Source: Meira nashicola
Taxonomy: Eukaryota > Basidiomycota > Exobasidiomycetes > Exobasidiales > Brachybasidiaceae
Assembly: GCA_001600355.1 (NCBI GenBank)
Contig: BCJU01000001.1
Coordinates: 1,633,178 to 1,697,177, forward strand
Length of the DNA stretch: 64,000 bases
Direction: 5' to 3'
In this document: positions 39,472-49,403 of the stretch, one piece after another
Layout of the letters: the number at the start of each line of letters is the position of its first letter
Position numbering within the stretch: position 1 is the stretch's first letter
Position numbers and translations under genes: made by a program
Notes under the pieces: model-generated
What the model was told of the DNA's origin: nothing
Seen by the model: the letters and a program-made list of their open reading frames with translations, nothing else
The model's database searches: none

Positions 39472-40638
39472 ATGATGTACATTAACAAACTTTCATTCAC
39501 ACTTGCTAGCATTTTATTTTCTTCTAATGCTGTTCTTTCAAGTCCACTCTCTTTCTCTGCTGGAGGATTAGATAGCGATCTTTTACCTGGCGTTCCAATT
39601 TGCGTTCCACCACAAGGAAGTAGTGCACTTACAGGAAAGTATCCACAATCAGCCGTAACAACAAAGCAAACAGGAAAAGATTGTACTCAATATGGAGATC
39701 CACCTGCAAAGATATTAACACCATTAGAAAGTTTACCAACTGGATTACAAGATTTAATTGATATTTGTCATGGTGAAATTATAAATGGAACTGATAATAC
39801 TGGAAAGATGAGATCAGCTTGTTTTTATGCAAATCCATCATCAACGAAAGATAAACCATTACCACTCTTACTTTGGTTACATCCTTCTGCCGTTCAAACG
39901 ACACTTTCATTTCCACTTACTGGAATTGATGAAGTAAGAACGACACAATCTTTAAATGATCAAGATCCATCAAGGCTTGGATTTTCTTATATTTTACCTT
40001 TAGGTCGTAATACAATTCATCAATATCCTATTCCAGATAATAATACGCCCGGTTGGGATAATTGGTATCGTAATTTTGATCGTTCTTCACCCGATTTAAA
40101 CGCAGATGCAGATTGGATAGATAAATCAATTCAATACGCTAAATCTCATATTCCTACCGATAATCAAAGAATATTTATGTCAGGATGGTCAAACGGTGCT
40201 GCAATGGCGGAAATTTACGCGTTAAACACTGACGGGATCGCCGCAGCAAGCGTTTATTCTGCTCCTGATCCTTACCGTGACTCACAAGATCCATGTACTC
40301 AAGTTCCTTATCCTAAATTTGCAACTCCGACTAGAGATTTACATAATCAATGCGATATCATTGGCATCTGCACGACTGGAAAATACTTTAATGATGATCT
40401 ACGCAAAAGATATCCAAGTTTAAAGAAGTCAATCGTGGTCATTGATGTTCTTACTACCGCCGTGACGTCGAGAGATGATAAAGCGCAATGCGATCCAGCC
40501 TGTCAGGGAAATTGTGCTGTTACAACAGGGTCTGCAGCACACCTTCGTTGGCCATCGGCTCGAAACACAGATACAATATTTGCTTTCTTAAAGCAAAACC
40601 CTTTACCAGCAAGTGGAACTTGGGGCGCTCCTCATTGA
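39472..40638 (+). CDS. Secreted alpha/beta-hydrolase esterase (feruloyl esterase / PHB-depolymerase type)
   Basis: A 388-residue protein with signal peptide (about 1-24) and an alpha/beta-hydrolase domain. The nucleophile elbow is GWSNGAAMAEIYAL with Ser240. Upstream, LPLLLWLHPSAVQT is the oxyanion-loop strand, and the C-terminal GSAAHLRWPSARNTD gives the likely catalytic His. The arrangement (PLLLWLHP ... GWSNGA ... AH.RWP) resembles secreted polyhydroxybutyrate depolymerase/feruloyl esterase-like enzymes (carbohydrate esterase family 1 type). These hydrolyse ester bonds in plant wall or polyester substrates. Multiple cysteines (CVP, CTQYGD, CHGE, CQGNC) suggest disulphides. Two consecutive ATGs occur at the start; the first is used. 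Exact substrate unknown. Confidence 0.82.
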   Translation: MMYINKLSFTLASILFSSNAVLSSPLSFSAGGLDSDLLPGVPICVPPQGSSALTGKYPQSAVTTKQTGKDCTQYGDPPAKILTPLESLPTGLQDLIDICHGEIINGTDNTGKMRSACFYANPSSTKDKPLPLLLWLHPSAVQTTLSFPLTGIDEVRTTQSLNDQDPSRLGFSYILPLGRNTIHQYPIPDNNTPGWDNWYRNFDRSSPDLNADADWIDKSIQYAKSHIPTDNQRIFMSGWSNGAAMAEIYALNTDGIAAASVYSAPDPYRDSQDPCTQVPYPKFATPTRDLHNQCDIIGICTTGKYFNDDLRKRYPSLKKSIVVIDVLTTAVTSRDDKAQCDPACQGNCAVTTGSAAHLRWPSARNTDTIFAFLKQNPLPASGTWGAPH

Positions 40639-40960
40639 AAGCTTTATTTTATTTAATGTACGGATTTATTGGAATTGCATTTTTATTTTTATTATTTTTT
40701 CTTTGCAATGATAAATATAACCCTAACTCTTCTCCATGGATATTTTTAATTTTATCCAACAAAAAGTACGCCTCCTCTGATTATTCTAAAAAAGGCGCGG
40801 CGACATTGGCGTAGAAAGTAAGAAAGAATATTCAAAAGTTTCGGATGTGATGCAAATTTCGGACAGGCGTATTAATTACAAAGGAAGGAAAGAAATGAAA
40901 AAAAAATATCCATATTCTTTCCTCCTTAACCCCACCTCCGCACTTTTCAAACTTGACATC
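40639..40960. other. Intergenic, esterase to first monooxygenase
   Basis: A 322-bp interval. The monooxygenase frame is open upstream to about 40847 but only from a GTG and without conserved sequence. No gene was recognised. Confidence 0.55.
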
Positions 40961-42418
40961 ATGAATGCTACTTACTCACGCGATGTTGACATGGAAGTTG
41001 TGATTGTAGGAGCAGGTATTGGTGGAATTACAGCAGGTTATTATATCGGACAAAAGATGAAATATACATACACAATCTTTGAAGCGCGAAAAACACTTGG
41101 CGGAACATGGTCAACGTTTACATATCCAGGCGTACGTAATGATTCAGATATGTTTACGTATTGCTTCCCTTTCAATCCATGGAAAAATACAAATTCAATC
41201 GCTACAGGTGAAGAAATTCTTACTTATCTTAATTCAACTGCAGAAAAGTTTGGAATTGATAAACAAATCAAATACGATCATAATGCTACTTCTTTTTCTT
41301 GGTCAAGCGAAAAACAAAGATGGACTTCAACTTTTATCAATTCGAACGGTTGCTTAGTTTCTTACACTTCACGCTTTTTGATGATCGCTACAGGTGTTAT
41401 CAATCATAATAAACCTCATTATCCTCATTTACCTGCTAAAAGTATTTTTAAAGGTCAAATCGTTCATTCTCAAAATTGGCCTGAAAATTTGAAGTATGAA
41501 AATAAAACTGTAGCTGTTATTGGTTCAGGTGCAACGGCAATTTCCATGGTACCTCATTTGGCAAAAAAAGCAAAACTTGTGACGATGGTACAAAGATCTC
41601 CAACGTATATCTCATCACGCAACAAAGTTGATAAAAGTACGGAATGGATAAACATGATATTTTCGTTAAGGTTGGCTGCTTTGATTCTATTTTTTGCCTA
41701 TGAATTAGAACGTGCATTCTTTTTCTTCTTTTGCAAAATCTTTCCAAATCTTGGCAAACGTGCATTACAAACCCATGTTCAACGACAACTTCCACAAAAC
41801 ATTGCTCTTGATCCTCATTTCCAACCAACTTTTCAACCTTTTGATCAAAATTTATGTTGGACAGTAGAAAATGATTTATTCGATTCAATGAAACAAGGTA
41901 AATCTTCAATTGTAACTGGTACAATCGAAACATTAACACCTGATGGTATTCAAATGAATGATGGTCAATTCGTTCAAGCTGATATTATCGTTCTTGCAAC
42001 TGGATTTCGATGTAAATTTATCGGTGAAGCAATTATCACTGTTGACGATAAAGAATTTCAGATTGGAGATACATTCTTTTATCGTGGAATGATGTTAGAT
42101 GGAGTACCGAATGCTATCACTTTGTTTGGTTTCATTCATGCTTCATGGACTATTGGTATTTGTCAAGGATGTGATTATTTTTATAAACTTCTTTTAAAGA
42201 TGAAACAACAAGGTTATCGTACCGTAACTCCAAGAGCAGGTCCAGAGATCAAAAGAGGCATCAAACCATTTCCTTTGACTTCCGGATTCATTTTAAGATC
42301 ACTTCATCTTTTCCCAAAAACTTCAGATGGTTTAGTTTGGCGTCACCATTTCGATCCAATTATTGATTGGTTGGAGATCAGATTAAATAAGCGTTATAGA
42401 AGTTTAGAGTTTGAGTAG
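40961..42418 (+). CDS. Flavin-containing / Baeyer-Villiger-type monooxygenase, copy 1
   Basis: A 485-residue flavoprotein. The start chosen is the ATG at 40961, eleven residues ahead of the first Rossmann strand. The FAD-binding motif GAGIGG is at about 17-22 with a GGTWS segment near 51; the Baeyer-Villiger fingerprint is FKGQIVHSQNWPE (F-x-G-x3-H-x3-W-P); the second Rossmann motif GSGATA binds NADPH. ATGFRC near residue 350 is the third conserved stretch. Such enzymes insert oxygen next to a ketone, or oxygenate N/S atoms; substrate unknown. A run of hydrophobic residues (LRLAALILFFAYELERAFFFFF) around 235-255 may associate with membranes. It lies tail-to-tail with its paralogue at 42540-44000. 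Intronless. Confidence 0.9.
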   Translation: MNATYSRDVDMEVVIVGAGIGGITAGYYIGQKMKYTYTIFEARKTLGGTWSTFTYPGVRNDSDMFTYCFPFNPWKNTNSIATGEEILTYLNSTAEKFGIDKQIKYDHNATSFSWSSEKQRWTSTFINSNGCLVSYTSRFLMIATGVINHNKPHYPHLPAKSIFKGQIVHSQNWPENLKYENKTVAVIGSGATAISMVPHLAKKAKLVTMVQRSPTYISSRNKVDKSTEWINMIFSLRLAALILFFAYELERAFFFFFCKIFPNLGKRALQTHVQRQLPQNIALDPHFQPTFQPFDQNLCWTVENDLFDSMKQGKSSIVTGTIETLTPDGIQMNDGQFVQADIIVLATGFRCKFIGEAIITVDDKEFQIGDTFFYRGMMLDGVPNAITLFGFIHASWTIGICQGCDYFYKLLLKMKQQGYRTVTPRAGPEIKRGIKPFPLTSGFILRSLHLFPKTSDGLVWRHHFDPIIDWLEIRLNKRYRSLEFE

Positions 42419-42539
42419 AGTGTTGTCGATTGAGAATATACCAATTTCATCATTTTGTATCATCATTTTAAACAAATCAATTATGACAAAAGCTGTCACT
42501 ACAATACACACAACAGAAAAAGTGGACGAGGTGGACATC

Positions 42540-44000
42540 CTACTTGAACTCAAGACATTGGTACCTTTTATTGAGTCTAATGTCAAGCCAATCAACCATC
42601 GGATCCAAATGATGACGCCAAACTAGATTATCAGAAGTTTTTGGCATTAAATGAAGTGCTCGGGTTAAATAGCCAGACGTCATTGGGAAAGGTTCGGTAC
42701 TCTCTTTCACTTCAGGACCAGCTCTTGGAGTGACTTGATGATTTCCTTCTTTTTCCATCTTGTTTAACAATTTACAGAAATAATCGCAACTTTGTGAAAC
42801 ACCAATCGTCCAAGAAGAAGTGAAATAACCCAATAATGCAATCGCATTTGGCACACCATCCAACATCATTCCACGATAAAAGAATGTATCTCCAAGATTT
42901 AGCTTTTTGCCATCAACCTTAATCTTTGCACCACCAAGGAATTTGCATTGTAATCCTGTAGCTTGAACAATAATATCAGCTTGTACAAATTGACCATCTT
43001 CCATTTCAATACCACCATTCGTGAATTGCTTGATGGTACCCGTCACAACAGATGCTTTGCCTTTTCGCATCGAGACAAACAAGTCACTATCCAACGTCCA
43101 ACAAAGGCGCTCGTCGAATGGCTTGTATCTGGGCACAAAGTGAGGATCAAGTGGAATATTTTCGGGAAGTTGCTTCTTAACGTACTTTTGCAATCTACGT
43201 CTGCCGTAATTGGGAAAGATTTTGTAAGTGAAAAATTGAGCTGTTGATTCGGCTTCATAAATAAAGAATAAAATGAGTGCTGCCACTTTTAAAGGTAAAA
43301 GTTTTAAAAGCACTTTGGCAGTCTTGTCATATTTGGAACGTGTTGTGAGGTACGTTGGTGATCGTTGAACCATAGTGACAAGCTTTGCTTTTTCTGCCAT
43401 ATGAGGAACCATGGAGATCGCAGTAGCACCTGAACCAATCACAGCTACAGTCTTGTTCTCATAATCAAGGTTCTCTGGCCAGAATTGTGGATGGATGATC
43501 GGACCTTTGAACATTTCTTTACCTGGCAAATCGGGGAAATAAGCTTGACTATGATCGTAGTAACCGGTGGCCACCATCAAAAAGCGTGAAGTGATCACAA
43601 CAGAAGTTCCATCAGATTTCTTAAACTCTGAAGTCCATCGCTGATCTTGGCTTGACCACTCCAAATTAGTGGCGGTGTGACCAAAATTGATGCTTTTGTC
43701 TATGCCAAACTTCTTTGCAGTTTCTTTGATATATTCCAAGATTTCGTCACCTTCTGCCACAGTGTTGCTCTTACTCCATGGATTAAAGGGAAAAGATAAC
43801 GTAAACATGTCTGAATCTGAACGAATACCAGGATAGCTAAAGGTTGACCATGTTCCACCGAGCGATTGTCGAGATTCAAAAATTGCAAAAGAACGTTTCG
43901 TCTTGTGTCCGATGTAATAGCCAGCGGAGTCTCCACCGATGCCTGCGCCGATAATGACTACGTCCAAGTCGACATCTTTCGTATGTGCTTGACCGTTCAT
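42540..44000 (-). CDS. Flavin-containing / Baeyer-Villiger-type monooxygenase, copy 2
   Basis: A 486-residue paralogue of the gene at 40961, convergent with it across 121 bp. The chosen start is the ATG at 43998-44000; the frame runs 14 codons further only from a TTG. The same landmarks are present in the same order: GAGIGG, GGTWS, the fingerprint FKGPIIHPQFWPE, GSGATA and ATGLQC. Many stretches are identical to copy 1 (for example VAVIGSGATAISMVPH, FFYRGMMLDGVPNAI), so the two arose by duplication, but divergence is spread through the whole protein. Both copies keep all cofactor motifs and look functional. Partly divergent substrate range is an inference. Confidence 0.9.
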   Translation of the reverse strand: MNGQAHTKDVDLDVVIIGAGIGGDSAGYYIGHKTKRSFAIFESRQSLGGTWSTFSYPGIRSDSDMFTLSFPFNPWSKSNTVAEGDEILEYIKETAKKFGIDKSINFGHTATNLEWSSQDQRWTSEFKKSDGTSVVITSRFLMVATGYYDHSQAYFPDLPGKEMFKGPIIHPQFWPENLDYENKTVAVIGSGATAISMVPHMAEKAKLVTMVQRSPTYLTTRSKYDKTAKVLLKLLPLKVAALILFFIYEAESTAQFFTYKIFPNYGRRRLQKYVKKQLPENIPLDPHFVPRYKPFDERLCWTLDSDLFVSMRKGKASVVTGTIKQFTNGGIEMEDGQFVQADIIVQATGLQCKFLGGAKIKVDGKKLNLGDTFFYRGMMLDGVPNAIALLGYFTSSWTIGVSQSCDYFCKLLNKMEKEGNHQVTPRAGPEVKESTEPFPMTSGYLTRALHLMPKTSDNLVWRHHLDPMVDWLDIRLNKRYQCLEFK

Positions 44001-44390
44001 ATTGATATTGTGTTCAATGTGAAGATGAGAATGAAGTTGCAAGGATGAGAGATTGATGGGTATTGTAGATTGAAAATTCTACAGGCCGGAAGTTTTTATA
44101 CCTTTTCGAATGCTGCAAGTTAATGATAAAGATAGTTAGGTCATAGCAGCGCCGAATTCTTCCAATTACTGACAACGGAAATCGGCGCCACGCTGCCACC
44201 AAAGAAATCAAATAAATGACAGCGGGCCGCAACAAACCGAGCACGGCGTGATGTCTTCAAACATTCCTCCTTGAAGCCAATCCAAATTACTGAGCCCGAG
44301 AACCGTAAAGCGAGTATTCAGGAGCAGAAATGATGCTGTGAAGTATTTCCGAGGCAGGCTCCTCGGAACACGTTGGTGTTAAAAAAAGCC
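44001..44390. other. Intergenic, monooxygenase copy 2 promoter and OGG1 3' flank
   Basis: A 390-bp interval. No gene was recognised; it includes the upstream region of monooxygenase copy 2, with a TATA-like TATAAAA on the minus strand near 44097. Confidence 0.5.
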
Positions 44391-45854
44391 TTATCGTATC
44401 TTTGAAGTCTCCTTTTTGACTGATACAGACCTCCTCTTTTTCGTATCTTTAAATGCTTTTGTTATCTCTATGCCATTTTGATCATGAGTAGGGGTCTCAG
44501 CAAGATTGTGATATGCGCGTTTCTTGCGGTCATTAATCACGGGTTCATTCTCGGCATCTGGATAGGATTTCTCCTCTTCTTTTACCACAATTTCTCTTTT
44601 TACCTGCGTAGAATCGGCTATGCCATCTTCATCCTTGATCGTATTTTCAATCTCTTCAACCTTGTACGTTTGAAATGCACGTAAATCGGCTGTAAATAAG
44701 ACTGAATGCGCCCAACCTGCGTACGGTCCCCACAATTGTCTAAAGGTATTTGCAATATGCTCGTAACCTTTATGACCGCCTTTTGTCCGAATTTTGTACC
44801 ACCTTTCCGCAAATTGAAAGACATGTCTATCTACCGGTATACTAGAAGGTTGATCCATTGCCATTAGCAAGATGCAATCTGCCACTTTCGGACCAACACC
44901 AGGAAATCGGATGAGCTCTTGACGGGCCGAGGTATAATCCATTGAACGTAGAGAATGAAGATATTGATAAGGAGAATCGTAAGCTGGTCCTTCCTCCTGA
45001 TCTTTAGAATTGGCAACTGTTTCGAGAAGTAGACGTGCAGTGTCTTGTATGTAAGGTGCACGATATCCAAAAGACAACTTGCGTAATTTGGCATCAATAT
45101 CTTTTTCCGCAAGCCTTTCTACAGATGGAAAAGGAAAGTAGGTAATCGTTGTTGGCATCGCTTGAACTTCTTCATCACCAGCAAACACTTCTCTTGGTGG
45201 TGGAGGATAAGTCACAGTGGCCATAGGAGGACTAAAATGAGTGCATAGATTTTGCACCATTTGTCCTATTCGAGCGATATTGTTGTTGGATGAGCAAATG
45301 AAAGCACACAGCGTTTCCCATGGATCTTGTCTTAGCATACGAACACCACCAAACCTTTTGGCAAGACGAGAGAAAACTTTGTCTTTTTCACTCCATTCTT
45401 CGTATAGTGATGCTAATGGGACGTCCAAGTTGAGATAATCATTTAGCCATGCAGCAGTTTGTGTTTCGATGTTTGCCGGATCGACTTGATCTGCACTTTT
45501 CAATCCACCAGAAGACTCTCCCATTAATGTTTTGAAGTAGATATAACCTCTTTCTACATCTTGACGTACAAATACAATCCTGTCGGATAAGCACATGGAC
45601 CATTCTGTCGTTCTGTTGTATGTTCTGGTTGTTTCTTCGGTCTTGATTGAAGTTGTATCAATGTCTCCTTCCTCTTTCTTCACCGTTTCTATATATTCTA
45701 TCGGTTCGTATACATCTACACCATGCCACCTGAATGCTTGTCCACATTTGTTCGAAATCGTTAATTGCAAAAGGATTTGAGATGACGACACTGCTAAAGG
45801 AGTGTAACCAGGTGGCGGTCTAGGTGATTGAAAAGCCAAAGTTGACGATGACAT
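44391..45854 (-). CDS. OGG1: 8-oxoguanine DNA glycosylase/AP lyase
   Basis: Removes 8-oxoguanine paired with cytosine in base-excision repair, in nucleus and possibly mitochondria. The protein has 487 residues. An N-terminal domain with GQAFRWHGVD precedes the helix-hairpin-helix/GPD motif: FPGVGPKVADCILLMAMD with catalytic Lys323, then IPVDRHVFQFAERWY with catalytic Asp342. The 19-residue Lys-Asp spacing equals that of human OGG1 (K249/D268). The mid-domain SSNNNIARI and FGYRAPYI segments are also diagnostic. The C-terminus (about 415-487) is an added Lys/Arg/Glu-rich tail ending in KKRRSVSVKKET, probably a nuclear localisation signal. Divergent from GLE1. Confidence 0.97.
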   Translation of the reverse strand: MSSSTLAFQSPRPPPGYTPLAVSSSQILLQLTISNKCGQAFRWHGVDVYEPIEYIETVKKEEGDIDTTSIKTEETTRTYNRTTEWSMCLSDRIVFVRQDVERGYIYFKTLMGESSGGLKSADQVDPANIETQTAAWLNDYLNLDVPLASLYEEWSEKDKVFSRLAKRFGGVRMLRQDPWETLCAFICSSNNNIARIGQMVQNLCTHFSPPMATVTYPPPPREVFAGDEEVQAMPTTITYFPFPSVERLAEKDIDAKLRKLSFGYRAPYIQDTARLLLETVANSKDQEEGPAYDSPYQYLHSLRSMDYTSARQELIRFPGVGPKVADCILLMAMDQPSSIPVDRHVFQFAERWYKIRTKGGHKGYEHIANTFRQLWGPYAGWAHSVLFTADLRAFQTYKVEEIENTIKDEDGIADSTQVKREIVVKEEEKSYPDAENEPVINDRKKRAYHNLAETPTHDQNGIEITKAFKDTKKRRSVSVKKETSKIR

Positions 45855-46146
45855 TCTACGATTGAGTGTCAGCCTCGCAATGTGTCCTGCACGATTACAA
45901 AGGCCAATAAAAGAAATACTTTGTAATGCCAGAATGATGAAAAAGAAAAGACAATCAGATTATCGTATTGAAAGAAGTTCTAAAAATTGGCGTGCCGCTT
46001 TCTCCGCAAAAAGAAATACTAACACAAATGGCCCGAACGCAGGCTTTATTTTTTTTTTTGTCTGGCGTAGGTTGAATTTGCAGCAAGGCTAAAAGGAAAA
46101 AGACATTTAAACATCCAGCCATCACACAACAATCATAGATCAGAGA
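45855..46146. promoter_or_regulatory. Bidirectional promoter OGG1 / GLE1
   Basis: A 292-bp region between divergent start codons, serving both genes by position. A long T run lies at about 46047-46060. No specific factor site is claimed. Confidence 0.5.
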
Positions 46147-48195
46147 ATGCGAATCGCATTAGACGCTTCGTCTAGCTCAGCGTCTGGATCTGATGCTGAA
46201 TCCGTCTCAGATCATGAGAAAGTGGATGAGGGTGAACAATCTTTGAGCTGGTCAGCTAGAGGGCTTCCAGTTTCAATCTCTCAGCAAAATTTACAAAGCA
46301 TGTCAATCTCTAATTTGCAACGAATGCGATCACGAACGCCGTCAACATCTTCTCTACTACTAGAAGAAACGACACCAACACGATCAAACGGTGTAGCATA
46401 TACCGGAAGAAGACGAATGTCAAATCTCGAAAAAGTGAATGCAGCTAGACAATTGGCCAAAAATGTTCAAGGAATAAGATCCTCTCCAGCAGCTTTTCGT
46501 TCACCTAGATGGATGCGAGAATCTACTCCTAAAGCTGTAGATGATGTTGATGGAGATGAAGATGGCTCAATGATTCGATTATCAGAATCAGACAGTGGAT
46601 CAGAAAGTGATAGCGAAGAAGAAGCTTGGCCTGTAGCTCCCCATCGATTTGCAAAAGGTTATACATCTAAACCTCTTGCAAGAAATAGAAGAGAAGCGTC
46701 TATAGAAGCACAAGAGCTAAGTCAAAGGATTCGATTAGAAAGCGAAGCTGACTCCTCGAATTTACCTTCGCGTAGAATTGCATCACAAAGGCGTCGCTCG
46801 AACTCCAGACAACCTTCTATGCCTCTTTCACCTAATGCAATTCGGAAAACATTACCAATTCTCGAGGATGATTTTGATCAAGTTCAAGGTCTGTTATCAC
46901 GTATGCGCATTGAAAAAGAAAAGGAAGAGATGCATGAAAAGCAAGCTTTCGATGAGAGAAATAAAGCTTTGTGGGATTCGATAGAAACAAGCATACGTCA
47001 TGCGGAGGATGTACAAGCAAAAGCAGCAAAGGAAGAAGCAGAAAGGCAAAAGAAGATTCAAGAACAAAAAGAAGCTGATGAGAGAAGAGCTAAAGAGCAA
47101 AAAGAAGCAGAAGAAGCACGATTGAAACGAGAAAAGGAAGATGCAGAAAAACAAAAGCAAGAAGAAGAGAGTAAACGTAAAGCAGCAGAGGAGGAAGCTA
47201 CCCGCAAGGCTGCCGAGGAAGCCAAAGAAAAGAGTATGGGTGGAGTGGGTAATACGCTAGAGGCCAATGCAAGGACGGAATATGAGACATGGTGGCAGAA
47301 GATTCAGCAGATCAAACAAAACATTTTGCCAGCAGTATCACAAAATACAGATTGGCGGAAGCAATGCTTCTCAGCCAAGCGCATAATTACTCGTAGTGTT
47401 GGTCAATTGACGAACTCAAGAGTAGAGATTGTGAGAATTACACAAGCAATCGGAGATGTAATGACGCAGGCAAAGGGCGCATCTCCGGGAGGGGAGATAT
47501 ATACTTGGATCTTGAATCACTTATCAAAATGTCTAATTCGACAAGCAGAGCAAGAGGTAGCAGCAAAGCAAGATACTGCTTTTCCATTGGCCCGCGTTGT
47601 GCAATGGCTCTTACTGGAAGGCCATGTTGAACTTGGTGATGTACTTATGGCAAGATTGGCAAAGAAGTGCTGCTGGATTATATCATATTGTCCACCAAAG
47701 AAGGCTGATCAAGACGAGAAAACGTATGCCAAAATCCTTGGAAAGGCAGATGTTGATGAATCATCTTTGCAATACACATCTCGCATGTCAGGTATTATTG
47801 CAATGTATTTTGCAATTTGTCAAACATCGCCCTCAAAACCTCCGTCGAATCAAGAGGTGGACCTTTCACGCATTCCTTCCCATTTCCGCTTACGTGCGTT
47901 ATGGGCTTGGCAAGCCCGTATGGTTTCGCCAAGGATGATGGAACACACTATCACGCCTGCACTTTTTTCCGTTTTGATTGAAGTTGCGGGGCCGGTAGTG
48001 TTGACAGGATTTGGAAAACAAACGTCAAAGCTGTGGAAGTTGATACGAATAGAAGGATTACAAAATGGCAAAGCTGGTTTTACTAAACAACAATCGGCCA
48101 ATTCTGCCCGTGTACGATTAGAGCTTTTGTTGGACGAATGGATAAAGACGGGTAAGGTTGAAGGCGCAACTGGTGGCCGAGAGATGGCGCCATAA
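46147..48195 (+). CDS. GLE1: mRNA export factor Gle1
   Basis: A nucleoporin-associated activator of the DEAD-box helicase Dbp5, acting with inositol hexakisphosphate at the cytoplasmic face of the pore during mRNA export. The protein has 682 residues. Residues 1-255 are Ser/Arg-rich and disordered. A long charged coiled coil spans about 258-368 (REKDAEKQK-type repeats), as in other Gle1 proteins. The C-terminal helical Gle1 domain (about 378-675) contains FPLARVVQWLLLEGHVELGDVLMARLAKKC, YTSRMSGIIAMYFAI, LRALWAWQARMVSP and LTGFGKQTSKLWKLIR. The order and spacing match the family. Intronless; divergent from OGG1. Confidence 0.92.
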   Translation: MRIALDASSSSASGSDAESVSDHEKVDEGEQSLSWSARGLPVSISQQNLQSMSISNLQRMRSRTPSTSSLLLEETTPTRSNGVAYTGRRRMSNLEKVNAARQLAKNVQGIRSSPAAFRSPRWMRESTPKAVDDVDGDEDGSMIRLSESDSGSESDSEEEAWPVAPHRFAKGYTSKPLARNRREASIEAQELSQRIRLESEADSSNLPSRRIASQRRRSNSRQPSMPLSPNAIRKTLPILEDDFDQVQGLLSRMRIEKEKEEMHEKQAFDERNKALWDSIETSIRHAEDVQAKAAKEEAERQKKIQEQKEADERRAKEQKEAEEARLKREKEDAEKQKQEEESKRKAAEEEATRKAAEEAKEKSMGGVGNTLEANARTEYETWWQKIQQIKQNILPAVSQNTDWRKQCFSAKRIITRSVGQLTNSRVEIVRITQAIGDVMTQAKGASPGGEIYTWILNHLSKCLIRQAEQEVAAKQDTAFPLARVVQWLLLEGHVELGDVLMARLAKKCCWIISYCPPKKADQDEKTYAKILGKADVDESSLQYTSRMSGIIAMYFAICQTSPSKPPSNQEVDLSRIPSHFRLRALWAWQARMVSPRMMEHTITPALFSVLIEVAGPVVLTGFGKQTSKLWKLIRIEGLQNGKAGFTKQQSANSARVRLELLLDEWIKTGKVEGATGGREMAP

Positions 48196-48750
48196 TTTTT
48201 GAATATCTTTCAATTGTATTTCTACTTCAATCGATATCTGTTAACTTTTACAAAAGAAAAAGATGCAGTACGAAAAGGTGCCGCCCATTCGTGAACGGAT
48301 ATGAATTATGCGGACTTTATTTCATAACATTTACCCCACAAACTTCAATTTTAAAGCTTATTTCTTGGCCGAGTTTAAAAAGACGCCGGTTTTAATTTGC
48401 ATGGCGTTGATGATGTCGTACTAAATTCAATCTCCCACCGGTGTTTATGTTGATAAAAAAACGGCTATGTGTACTCCGCTTATTACGGAGTTTATTCGTA
48501 CTTTACACTTTTTCATACCATTTCCATTCCGGATGTAAAAGTTCGGAAAGTTAGCCGAATGCTTTTATCATTCTTCTTGATCACGTCACGCTCCCATTCC
48601 GTGTTGGAAAGAGTGTTACGCCATGTGCAGTGTATGAACACAATCATGAACATATTTAAAAGAAGTCATAATTGAAATTGTCTTTATCCCTTTTTTCTTT
48701 CCATATTCTCTTTACATTTCTTGCTCCTTCAAAACATAAAAAAAGTGACA
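48196..48750. other. Intergenic, GLE1 to the five-exon small gene
   Basis: A 555-bp interval. No gene, repeat or RNA was recognised. A pyrimidine-rich stretch at about 48685-48725 just precedes the small gene's ATG and may be its core promoter. Confidence 0.5.
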
Positions 48751-49223
48751 ATGGATTCAACTCCTCCAACAAGCTCTGAAATGAACGAAGTGGATCATCA
48801 TGGATTCAAAGTTGGCGATCAAGTTCAATTTCAACGTCAAGATCAAGTTGCCAAAGGTGAGTTACTTAGAGCCTTCCCCCACATTTTTGGTCAAACCTTA
48901 GACTGACTGGATGCTTTTTCTTTCCAGGTGTGATTACTGGGTGAGCAAAGGTGTACGGAAAGTTATGAGGAAGAAAAATATGCTTATGTTTCTACCTAAT
49001 CGCCAGCTTTGTAAGCGCAGATTTTGCAAATGTGAGTTCAAAAGGTTGCAAAGTTGACTTGGCGATCATGCTAAACATTTTCCATTCTATAGGTTCACAT
49101 GAATACGGACGAAGATGTAAGAATTGAAAATAAGTATGTAAGAAGCAATGACTGCTAATGTCTTCCTTTTCTCTTTGGCAATAGCTCATCGTACAAATTC
49201 GCATCTTGTCAACAAGCACATGA
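48751..49223 (+). CDS. 68-aa small beta-rich protein encoded by five exons, novel
   Basis: Assembled by hand from splice signals. Exons are 48751-48856, 48928-48940 (13 nt), 49007-49031 (25 nt), 49093-49116 (24 nt) and 49185-49223. The introns are 71, 66, 61 and 68 nt with donors GTGAGT, GTGAGC, GTGAGT and GTAAGA and AG acceptors. The joined frame is open throughout and ends at TGA. The product has a polar N-terminus (1-17), then alternating hydrophobic residues: FKVGDQVQFQRQDQVAKG, VITGFVSADFANVHM, DLIVQIRIL. This pattern suggests a small beta-barrel of Tudor/KOW/SH3 type, with VGD...G...G turns. I do not recognise the family; binding to nucleic acid or protein is only a guess. Intron density is far above that of its neighbours. 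Confidence 0.6.
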
Positions 49224-49403
49224 TTAGGGAAACAGCTACATATATTTCGGTTTCAAATGATACAAAGAACGGTAAATACAATTCAAGAAAGAATGGAAAG
49301 AGATAAATAAAGATAAGAAAACAAAAACGAAAACCATATTTCAGGCTCAACATACTTAAGTCAAACAAGATGACTTCTTTCTTCATAAATTAACGACCAG
49401 CGT

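Noticed and set aside
40847..40960. N-terminal extension of monooxygenase copy 1
   Set aside because: Would need a GTG start, and copy 2 begins at the equivalent of the internal ATG.
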